64,000 bases of DNA, from the IMG/VR virus record IMGVR_UViG_3300028862_000012, positions 62,001 through 126,000 of that record; one strand, 5' to 3'. Shown here piece by piece: positions 50,231-57,271 of this stretch. Numbering within the stretch: the stretch's first letter is position 1; every line of letters begins with the position of its first letter. The notes under the pieces are model-generated. The model searched no databases. It worked only from the letters and a program-made list of their open reading frames with translations, and was not told the origin of the DNA. The stretch comes from a virus. Both the position numbers and the translations under genes were made by a program.

Positions 50231-50593
50231 ATGGGTACTAAAATTAAAGAATTTTTAAAGAAATATGGTGCATATATAATAACTGGTTTAGTTGGATTTT
50301 TTTCAGCTATAATTTATGTATTTTTCTTATCTAAAGAAAAAAATACTAAGCAGGTAATAAATAATACTGTTTCTGTTGAAAAGGCAAAAGATGTTATTAG
50401 TAGTGCTGAAAAAGTTATAGCCGAAGCACCTAAAGTAATTGATGATGCAAAGGCTCAAGTTAAAGAATCAGATGAAATAAGCAAAGTATCTGAACAGAAA
50501 ATAACTACGATAGAAAAAACAGTTGAAACAATAGATAGTAATATTGCTAAAAGAAATGAACAGGAAAAAGACTTGTTCAAGGAAGTGAAATAA
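50231..50593 (+). CDS. Inner-membrane coiled-coil protein (i-spanin-like)
   Basis: A 120-residue protein: a short charged N-terminus, one membrane segment (about 13-33: AYIITGLVGFFSAIIYVFFL), then a Lys/Glu coiled coil to the end. This is the layout of an inner-membrane spanin subunit with the coiled coil outside. Its stop overlaps the start of the next gene (TAATG), as many spanin pairs do. The pair is unusually placed just before tail genes rather than with the endolysin. Confidence 0.45.
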   Translation: MGTKIKEFLKKYGAYIITGLVGFFSAIIYVFFLSKEKNTKQVINNTVSVEKAKDVISSAEKVIAEAPKVIDDAKAQVKESDEISKVSEQKITTIEKTVETIDSNIAKRNEQEKDLFKEVK

Positions 50594-51117
50594 TGAAGAA
50601 AATATTTATATTACTATTTATACTTAGTAGTTTTTCTATATTTTCTCAATCAATAGATAATCTTATTATACCTTCAGATTACGCAACTTTAAAAGCAAAG
50701 TATATAGAACTTGCTACTATGTATATAGATACAAAGAAGGATTTAAATACTACCTTAGCAAGTTTAAAAGATACAAAAGATCAATTAAAAATTGCTATTA
50801 CAAATAGTGATGAGTCTAATAAAACAATAACTACTATTATTGAAAAATATAATGAAAGTATTGGTTCAAATACTGATTTAGTAAAGTCTAGTAATGAACT
50901 TATAGAGCAATTAGAAAAATCTACAAAAATTATAAAATCAAATACCTATGACTTTTTTAGATTTGGTGTAGGAATGGAATACAGCTATAGTATTGCAGAT
51001 AATATAAATAAGTATTCTATATCTGGAAGTTGTTTAGTTGCTAATAAATTTTTTATATCAACAAAAGTATCTTATCCTATTGAAATTGGAATAGGTGCCG
51101 GATTTTATATTAATTAA
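50593..51117 (+). CDS. Secreted coiled-coil protein with C-terminal beta anchor (outer membrane)
   Basis: A 174-residue protein. Residues 1-18 are a signal peptide (MKKIFILLFILSSFSIFS, then QS) without a lipobox Cys. About 35-115 is a coiled coil. The last 55 residues can be read as four amphipathic strands (FFRFGVGMEYSYSI, KYSISGSCLVA, KFFISTKVSYPIE, IGIGAGFYIN). Signal peptide, coiled coil and four strands is the plan of trimeric outer-membrane anchors. With the preceding protein it could bridge both membranes at lysis, or it could alter the cell surface against superinfection. Confidence 0.45.
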   Translation: MKKIFILLFILSSFSIFSQSIDNLIIPSDYATLKAKYIELATMYIDTKKDLNTTLASLKDTKDQLKIAITNSDESNKTITTIIEKYNESIGSNTDLVKSSNELIEQLEKSTKIIKSNTYDFFRFGVGMEYSYSIADNINKYSISGSCLVANKFFISTKVSYPIEIGIGAGFYIN

Positions 51118-51144
51118 AGGAATTATTTATTAAAGGACTTTATA

Positions 51145-52014
51145 TTGAAGTATGCAAAAACAAATCTTTCAGATTCAGAAAGAATATCAAATTCTAATTA
51201 TTACAAACAAGATACCAATGTAAGAAACTATCGAAATATTATTTATTACATAGAAATAGAGCTAGAGAAGTATTTAGCAAAGCTTTTAACAAAAAATCAA
51301 TTAGATAGAATTATCTGGTCAAGTTCTGATTTTGCATTGCGTAAGCGTGGAGGTAATGCACAAGAGGATGTAACAAATACTTTGGATCTTCCTTTTGTTA
51401 GCTACAAATTAACAGATGTAAATACAGATACACAGCGTCAATTATTTAACAACTATATGAATGTTAATGGCGTTTACTTATCAGATGCAGAAGTAATGGT
51501 AAAGACTGCACCAATGCATTTAGAGTATGAAGTAGTATTTTGGTGTAATCGAGATGAAGAGCTTGTGTATGCTACTCATAATTTTTTATTTGATATGAGT
51601 AATGAAACTTTAATTCATCCAAGTATTCCTTTAGAAACAGGTAAAAGTATAGTACTTCCTGCCTTTATTTCTTTTTCTGGAAGTTATAATGATGTATATA
51701 GTCAGTCTGATTATATAATTAGCAACAAAATTCGCACATTGTCTATGACTTTCTCTATAGATACTTATATTTTAAAAGAAGTAGGAAATACTTTAAATTC
51801 TGAAGGAATAGGCTCATTTGGTAGCATTAATATTCCATTAGTTAAAACAGTTATATTTGATTTTTTTAATAGTAAAAATATTAATACAGAAGCAATAAAA
51901 AATGGAGATATAAATATATATGATTCAGAAATGGAAATACTTTTGCGAGATTATTTTTCTGATGATGAAGAAATATTTCAAGAATTAAAGCCACCTGTAG
52001 TTGCTCCTACTTAA
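51145..52014 (+). CDS. Tail terminator / sheath-stabiliser candidate (gp15-like), TTG start
   Basis: A 289-residue protein directly before the sheath gene. The start is TTG at 51145, 7 bases after AAAGGA; no ATG is available nearby. The middle (APMHLEYEVVFWCNRDEELV and the following HNFLF...HPSIPL, then KIRTLSMTFSIDTYILK) follows the layout of T4 gp15 (a YELxxxTRxxDExxQIxEQILxxF-like stretch, then a strand ending the domain). Such proteins cap the tail and join it to the head. Homology is suggested, not proven. Confidence 0.45.
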   Translation: MKYAKTNLSDSERISNSNYYKQDTNVRNYRNIIYYIEIELEKYLAKLLTKNQLDRIIWSSSDFALRKRGGNAQEDVTNTLDLPFVSYKLTDVNTDTQRQLFNNYMNVNGVYLSDAEVMVKTAPMHLEYEVVFWCNRDEELVYATHNFLFDMSNETLIHPSIPLETGKSIVLPAFISFSGSYNDVYSQSDYIISNKIRTLSMTFSIDTYILKEVGNTLNSEGIGSFGSINIPLVKTVIFDFFNSKNINTEAIKNGDINIYDSEMEILLRDYFSDDEEIFQELKPPVVAPT

Positions 52015-52033
52015 TAATATCTTATAAAAAAAG

Positions 52034-52046
52034 TAACTATTATAAT
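52034..52046 (+). promoter_or_regulatory. 13-base phage promoter element TAACTATTATAAT (sheath gene)
   Basis: Full-consensus copy 43 bases before the sheath ATG. The next base is A. Confidence 0.7.
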
Positions 52047-52089
52047 ACGAAGATATAAAATTTTTGATTAAGTTATAGGATGGAAAATA

Positions 52090-53907
52090 ATGGATAATTG
52101 GAGAATTCAAACTTTTTTTGAGGATAAATCAACAGTTGTAAAACCGACTACTTCTGCATTGGGTTTTACTGTTATAAAAGCCCCAAAGGGTACAGACTAT
52201 ATGTATTTTGATGTAGGACAAGCAGGATCAATTATTGATTGCTGTGGTTATCCTGCTTACAGTAACGGTGTTCAGGATGCAATAGACTATAATAAAAAAG
52301 CTCCATTATATGTAAATGCACCTTCTACTAATGGAAAATTTGGTGGTGTATTTGTAACAAAGACAGGTACTATCCCTTTTTATTCAGGTTATAGTAGTTG
52401 GGATACTTTTGATTTAAAGCTTATTCCTCAAAGCATGAATGCAGGTACAGGTGATGCTTCTAAAGTATTGTTTAATGTTACTTTAACTAATTTTGCTAAG
52501 TACAATGCAAGAAGTTTAACAATTTCTATAAACGGAACTCCTGATACTTTAGTATTTGATACTTCTGTTGCAGGAATTGAAACTATTACTGGTAGTCTTT
52601 GCACTGCTGTATTAACTAAATCAACGGGTGCTTTAGCAATTACATTTACTACTGCTCCTGCAATACTTGCTGTAGTGACTGTTGATTATACAATAAATAT
52701 TAATGATGATTGTTATTTTGTTTTAAGAAATTATAGTAAGTGTGTAGATGATATTGCTGTAAAAGTTTTAGGAAAGACTAATGGATTATTTAGTATTGCT
52801 GTTTATAAGAAAGATAAAAATAATGATTTTTCTGAAATAACAAACTCTCCTTTTGAAGTTTCCTTAAATCCTAAAGGAACAAATGCTAACGGTAAAAATA
52901 TCTATGTAGAGAATGTTTTCAAAGAAAGTAAATATCTTAAAGCACTTGATACTGAAACTGCATTTAGTACTTTTGCAGATGATACTGCTTTAGTAAATCT
53001 TGCTGGTGGTTCTCGTGGAGATACGGTAACAAATGCGGTAATTGCATCTTCTTATCTAGCTCTTACTGATAAAAATAAATATCCTGTTAAAGTTTTCTTT
53101 GATGGAAATGCAGACGCTACAATTGCTACGGCTTTTGAAACGCTACGCAATGGTATATTTAATCGTTCTCGTTTTATACTGACTACTCCTGATAGTACAG
53201 AAACTGAATTGATTTCAGGTGCGGCAACTTCGCGTTATAATTTAAGTAATCGTGGTATTTATGTTTATTGTTTAACTTGGGGAACACATGTAGATAGTTA
53301 TTATGGCAATGATTTTAATTGTTCAAATGTTGGTTTAATTGCAGGTCGTCATGCAGATAGTATAAATAAAAAACATGGTGGTATTGGCCCTATGTGGTAC
53401 GATGAAAATGAAGTTGGTGGACAACTAGGCTCTGCAATTACTAGCTTAAATCAAAGTGTTACTGAAATTAATTCTAAAGCATTAGATACACTAAGACTTA
53501 ATCCTGTTAAATGGGATATATCTGCTGGAGCGATGATAGTATCAGACAGAACAACCTTAATTACTGATGGTGACTACAGTTATATTGGCCCTTCTGGTTT
53601 AGCTGACTATATAGCTTTTAATATAGAAAAATTAGTATTACCTAACCAGCTTGGAAAGCTGAATGATATGTTCCATCGTAATAGTGTTAAGGCAAACGCA
53701 GAAACAATATTAAAAACTGTTTCTGATTTACTGTATGACTATTATGTAAAGTGTGATGAGGAAAATAATAATAGTGAAATACTTAATGCTAAAAAGTTTG
53801 TATTAACTGTAGGTGTTCAGTATACTCCACAATCTGAAATGATAGATTTTATATTTATCAATAGTTCAATTGGTGTTGATATAAAAGAAGTAGTTAACAA
53901 AGGATAA
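52090..53907 (+). CDS. Tail sheath protein
   Basis: A 605-residue protein. The C-terminal 150 residues show the sheath core: LNPVKWDISAGAMIVSDRTT (near 471), SGLADYIAFNIEKLVLPNQL (near 502), a FHRNSVKANAETI segment and the terminal strand pattern KKFVLTVGVQYTPQSEMIDF. A variable beta insert occupies about 120-210. The N-terminal arm begins with a WRIQTFFEDKST strand. Sheath subunits contract to drive the tube through the envelope. Followed 6 bases later by the tube gene, the universal order. TAGGATGGAAAA ribosome-binding site. Confidence 0.8.
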   Translation: MDNWRIQTFFEDKSTVVKPTTSALGFTVIKAPKGTDYMYFDVGQAGSIIDCCGYPAYSNGVQDAIDYNKKAPLYVNAPSTNGKFGGVFVTKTGTIPFYSGYSSWDTFDLKLIPQSMNAGTGDASKVLFNVTLTNFAKYNARSLTISINGTPDTLVFDTSVAGIETITGSLCTAVLTKSTGALAITFTTAPAILAVVTVDYTININDDCYFVLRNYSKCVDDIAVKVLGKTNGLFSIAVYKKDKNNDFSEITNSPFEVSLNPKGTNANGKNIYVENVFKESKYLKALDTETAFSTFADDTALVNLAGGSRGDTVTNAVIASSYLALTDKNKYPVKVFFDGNADATIATAFETLRNGIFNRSRFILTTPDSTETELISGAATSRYNLSNRGIYVYCLTWGTHVDSYYGNDFNCSNVGLIAGRHADSINKKHGGIGPMWYDENEVGGQLGSAITSLNQSVTEINSKALDTLRLNPVKWDISAGAMIVSDRTTLITDGDYSYIGPSGLADYIAFNIEKLVLPNQLGKLNDMFHRNSVKANAETILKTVSDLLYDYYVKCDEENNNSEILNAKKFVLTVGVQYTPQSEMIDFIFINSSIGVDIKEVVNKG

Positions 53908-53913
53908 TAGAGT

Positions 53914-54429
53914 ATGAGTTTAGAATTAGAGAGTTTGCTTTTAACAGGTGAGGATGCATTAAGTAATCATTTTATGGTTACTATCCCTGCCTTTCTTGGT
54001 GCCAATGAATCAATTTTAAGTTTAAACTTACGAGTACTTACTATATCAAATGTAGGCCGTGAGTTATCTACTTATGAAATAACTAAACGAGGTCGTAAGT
54101 CTACTCGTCCCGGTGGAATTGATGATACTGCAAAGGAATTTACTTTTACTTTTAGACCTGATAAAAAATTACGTACTTACAATAGTTTAATAGCATGGAC
54201 TAATGTAATTAAGCATGAACAATTAGGAACAATGGTAGTCGATCCTTTATATCGCGTTATTATTACTGTAACTCCTGTGGATACTGCAAATATTCCTTTA
54301 GGTGGCCCTACTTATTATGAAGGATGTTGGCCTAGTTCTATAGATGGAATAGAATATGATGAAGAAAACGGTGATCCTTTAAACGTTAGTGTCACTATGC
54401 AATACACTAATCGTATTGCTCCTGTTTAA
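53914..54429 (+). CDS. Tail tube protein (gp19-like)
   Basis: A 171-residue protein just after the sheath. It has the T4 tube pattern: NHFMVTIP near the N-terminus, ISNVGRELSTYEITKRGRKS, FTFTFRPDKKLRTYNSLIAW near 90-110, and a C-terminal GIEYDEENGDPLNVSVTMQY strand pair. The subunits stack as hexameric rings forming the DNA channel. The length is that of gp19-family proteins. Confidence 0.75.
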   Translation: MSLELESLLLTGEDALSNHFMVTIPAFLGANESILSLNLRVLTISNVGRELSTYEITKRGRKSTRPGGIDDTAKEFTFTFRPDKKLRTYNSLIAWTNVIKHEQLGTMVVDPLYRVIITVTPVDTANIPLGGPTYYEGCWPSSIDGIEYDEENGDPLNVSVTMQYTNRIAPV

Positions 54430-54432
54430 GTT

Positions 54433-54471
54433 AATAGTTATTTTTTAAGCCTGTTTTAAAAAGTAACTATT
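54433..54471 (+). terminator. Hairpin after the tube gene that contains the next promoter core
   Basis: AATAGTTATTTTTTAA (54433-54448) pairs with TTAAAAAGTAACTATT (54456-54471), 16 pairs with one T-G. The right arm includes the TAACTATT of the following element. Confidence 0.6.
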
Positions 54472-54476
54472 ATAAT
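54464..54476 (+). promoter_or_regulatory. 13-base phage promoter element TAACTATTATAAT abutting a start codon
   Basis: The ATG at 54477 follows directly; there is no ribosome-binding site. Part of a 16-base-pair hairpin. Confidence 0.65.
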
Positions 54477-55100
54477 ATGATAAAGTTAAATAGTTCAGAT
54501 ATACCCTTATTAGATGATTATCTAAAAAGCTATAATTTTCAATTAGATAATTTATACTATTTTGTAATTGAAGGCAATAGTAAAGATGATTTAAAATCAA
54601 TAGATTTTTTTGCTAAATCTCACTCTATTCCTATGGATACTTTAGAAGTTGAATCTTTTCCTTTTGGGAAAAAGTTTTATAAAGGTTATACACAGGTAGA
54701 AGATTTTGAAATAACTTTTTTACTACCTGATGCCTATACTACAGGCTCCGAAAATCCATTGATTTATTTTACTGAATGGTTAAATATTATTTATGATTAT
54801 AAAAATAAATGTTTTAAGGTGTTAGAGTCTGAAGAAGACAAATATAGAAATGCAAGACTAACACTACTTACTTACGATTACGATGTAAACTCACAAATGA
54901 GTACTGCTGAAGTTTTTATAGGCTCTGGTTTTTCAAAATCTTTTGAAATAGTATTACAGAATTTGATGCCTTTAGGATTTGATAATATTGAGGTAGATGA
55001 TGAAACAGGTGATCCTATGCAAGTGACTATGAAGTTTGCTTGTGAAGGTGTTACTTTATACTCTCCTTATGGAGAGGTTTTAAAGCCATCTGGACTTTAG
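54477..55100 (+). CDS. Second tail-tube-like protein
   Basis: A 207-residue protein with a tube-type pattern: FVIEGNS, FFAKSHSIPMDTLEVESFPF, FKVLESEE, ending FDNIEVDDETGDPMQVTMKF, which parallels the end of the tube protein before it. It could be a tube variant, a tube-initiator ring at the baseplate or a tail-tip ring. Its mRNA appears leaderless and under its own promoter, so its amount may be regulated separately from the main tube. Confidence 0.6.
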   Translation: MIKLNSSDIPLLDDYLKSYNFQLDNLYYFVIEGNSKDDLKSIDFFAKSHSIPMDTLEVESFPFGKKFYKGYTQVEDFEITFLLPDAYTTGSENPLIYFTEWLNIIYDYKNKCFKVLESEEDKYRNARLTLLTYDYDVNSQMSTAEVFIGSGFSKSFEIVLQNLMPLGFDNIEVDDETGDPMQVTMKFACEGVTLYSPYGEVLKPSGL

Positions 55101-55103
55101 TAA

Positions 55104-55132
55104 TTGACATAAAATCTAAAATAAGATATATT
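55104..55132 (+). promoter_or_regulatory. Sigma-70-type promoter, TTGACA-N17-TATATT
   Basis: 21 bases upstream of the dUTPase ATG, marking the switch from tail genes back to early DNA-metabolism genes. Confidence 0.8.
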
Positions 55133-55152
55133 TCTGTACAAAGGATTTTTAT

Positions 55153-55593
55153 ATGAAAAACAGCTTAAAATTAATATTATTGAATGAAACCGCGATTATT
55201 CCTACTTATGCCCACGAAACGGATGCAGGGATGGATTTATATGCTAATGAAGATTATGATCTATCTCCAAATGAGCATCATCTTATTGGGACAGGGATTG
55301 CTATAGATATTCCTGTAAATTATGAAATACAAATTCGGCCTCGTAGTGGTTTAGCTTATAAAAATGGAATTACTGTTCTAAACTCTCCCGGTACTATTGA
55401 TAGTGGCTATCGAAATGAGATTAAGGTTAATTTAGTAAATCATTCTCCTTATATTTACTCTATAAAAAAAGGTGATAGAATAGCTCAAATGGTGTATGCT
55501 CCTGTTTATCATATTGATAGCTTTGAATTAGTTACTTCTTTTGAAGGTGAGACAGAACGTAACTTAAATGGCTATGGAAGTAGCGGAAAATAA
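55153..55593 (+). CDS. dut: dUTP diphosphatase (dUTPase)
   Basis: A 146-residue trimeric-type dUTPase with all five motifs: DAGMDLYA (23-30), PRSGLA (62-67) inside IQIRPRSGLAYKNGI, NSPGTIDSGYRNEI (76-90), GDRIAQMV (about 113-120) and the C-terminal RNLNGYGSSG. It splits dUTP to dUMP and keeps uracil out of phage DNA, also feeding thymidylate synthesis. The exonuclease gene starts 1 base after its stop. Confidence 0.95.
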   Translation: MKNSLKLILLNETAIIPTYAHETDAGMDLYANEDYDLSPNEHHLIGTGIAIDIPVNYEIQIRPRSGLAYKNGITVLNSPGTIDSGYRNEIKVNLVNHSPYIYSIKKGDRIAQMVYAPVYHIDSFELVTSFEGETERNLNGYGSSGK

Positions 55594-55594
55594 T

Positions 55595-56539
55595 ATGCAG
55601 ATAAAATACGACTATCTGTTAATAGATATATATAATATTTATTTTAGAGCTTCATGGATAGAGACAGAAAGAACAGTAAGTTATAATAAAGAAAAAATAG
55701 AAACATCTGGAATTTGCGGTTCAATTAAAATAATTGAACGCCTTATAAGTTTGTATCTAAAACAAGATGGTCATGTATACTTTTTATTTGATAATGCTAA
55801 ATCAAAATCATTAAGAAGAAAAGCTTTATGCCCAGAGTATAAAGAGGACAGACAAGTTTATTCATCTTCCTTTTATAAAGGTATAGATTATCTTGAAATA
55901 ATTTTAAAAAATTATAGAAATAATTCTACTATTATTCGTATCCCTTCTTTTGAAGCAGATGATCATATAAAACCTGTATTGAAAATGCTTAGTGAAGATA
56001 GCATGAAACTATTAATATCTAATGATATGGATTGGGCGCGATCAATTAGTAATACTGTTCACTGGTTAAAGAAAGAAAATAAGCAGGATATAATTGTTAC
56101 TCCAGAATCTTTTTATTCAGAATATAAGTTTGAACCAAGTACTAGTAATATATGTTTTTTTAAATCATTTTATGGAGATGCAAGTGATAACATCACTGCT
56201 TTAATGAAGCAACTTTCTTTTGATAGATTTTTAAAAGTAATTTGCGATTGCAGAGATATGTATGACTTTATAGAAAAGAGTAGTCAACGTAAGTTGGATT
56301 ATTTAGATGATGGATGGATAACTCGTATAAGTAAGGACAAAGATAAATTACTTATGAATTGGACATTGGTTTCTTTTGCAGACTTATCAGAGTTTGATAT
56401 TAAAGATAATTCAGTACAGTGTAAAGAAAATCTGGCTACATTGAAAATGTATTATTATGCTCTAGGATTATCTCAAGATATAGATTCAAGGCTTGCGTTA
56501 TCTGATAAAAACTCAATGGATGAAATTTTAGGATTATAA
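55595..56539 (+). CDS. 5'-3' exonuclease (T4 RNase H / FEN-like)
   Basis: The ATG at 55595 follows the dUTPase stop by one base with a GCGGAAAA ribosome-binding region; a frame from 55568 lies within the dUTPase gene. The 314-residue protein has the family sites: LLIDIYNIYFRA (first acidic site), FLFDNAKSKSLRR followed by ALCPEYKEDR, SFEADDHI (EADD), LISNDMDW (SxDxD) and FYGDASDNI (GDxSDN). It removes RNA primers and flaps at lagging-strand joins. Confidence 0.8.
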   Translation: MQIKYDYLLIDIYNIYFRASWIETERTVSYNKEKIETSGICGSIKIIERLISLYLKQDGHVYFLFDNAKSKSLRRKALCPEYKEDRQVYSSSFYKGIDYLEIILKNYRNNSTIIRIPSFEADDHIKPVLKMLSEDSMKLLISNDMDWARSISNTVHWLKKENKQDIIVTPESFYSEYKFEPSTSNICFFKSFYGDASDNITALMKQLSFDRFLKVICDCRDMYDFIEKSSQRKLDYLDDGWITRISKDKDKLLMNWTLVSFADLSEFDIKDNSVQCKENLATLKMYYYALGLSQDIDSRLALSDKNSMDEILGL

Positions 56540-56541
56540 CT

Positions 56542-57240
56542 ATGCTACTAAAAGATTTATATAATGTTGCCTTTGATACAAATACTACTGTTATAAAAAT
56601 AGTAAGTTTTAATAAAACAATTGATGCTAATATAGGTGTATACAATAATATGATGACAGTAAACTTAGCTCCATCAAATAGCAAAATTGATTGGTTGATT
56701 AATTTTACTTTTTTACTTAAAACATTTCCAATGTTTAGACATTTAAAGAAACCAAGCTATGCAAAGAAAGATAGTAAAGTTCGAGTTCATTCTGGATATT
56801 TGAATGAGTGGATGAAATATCGGGAATCTTTTTTTAATATAATTAGAGCTGATACTACCTTAATGATTGCTTTATCTAATGGATTAATTGTAACAGGGCG
56901 ATCTAAAGGTGGTGGAGAAAGTTCTATTATTGCACTTGATATAGTTCGTAATTTTAATGTAGATAAAGAAAAATGTTATGTATTGCAAGCAGAAGCACCT
57001 AAAATTGGGAATAAAGAATATGTTAAATCTGTGTACAAGTATATAAACAAAAAGCATATTTATCATGTATGTTATGGAAATGATATAGTAACAAAGATAG
57101 TTCCTTGGTATTATAATCCCGGTTTGTATCTTCACTTTGGTAAAGGAAAATATTGGCTAAGTATACAGGATCATGTAACAGGATGCTTTTATAGAAATAT
57201 TTTAGATAAATATATTACTGAATATGATAATAGTAATTGA
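56542..57240 (+). CDS. Class 3 lipase-like alpha/beta hydrolase
   Basis: A 232-residue protein. VHSGYLNEW (about 81-89) is followed by VTGRSKGGGESSIIALDI (near 117-134), where GRSKG is the G-x-S-x-G nucleophile elbow, then LQAEAPKIGNKEYV and YGNDIVTKIVPWYYNPG with the Asp candidate, and DHVTGC with a His candidate. This is the lipase class 3 plan. Its role is unknown: membrane lipid hydrolysis at lysis, or a moron-type host change. It sits between DNA-metabolism genes. No signal peptide, so it is cytoplasmic unless released by lysis. Confidence 0.6.
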   Translation: MLLKDLYNVAFDTNTTVIKIVSFNKTIDANIGVYNNMMTVNLAPSNSKIDWLINFTFLLKTFPMFRHLKKPSYAKKDSKVRVHSGYLNEWMKYRESFFNIIRADTTLMIALSNGLIVTGRSKGGGESSIIALDIVRNFNVDKEKCYVLQAEAPKIGNKEYVKSVYKYINKKHIYHVCYGNDIVTKIVPWYYNPGLYLHFGKGKYWLSIQDHVTGCFYRNILDKYITEYDNSN

Positions 57241-57265
57241 TACATATTTGTTTTTATGGTAGTAT
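57237..57265 (+). promoter_or_regulatory. Sigma-70-type promoter, TTGATA-N17-TAGTAT
   Basis: It begins in the stop codon of the lipase-like gene and ends 6 bases before the helicase ATG (57272), so a start 6-7 bases downstream would make leaderless mRNA. Confidence 0.65.
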
Positions 57266-57271
57266 AGTTAT

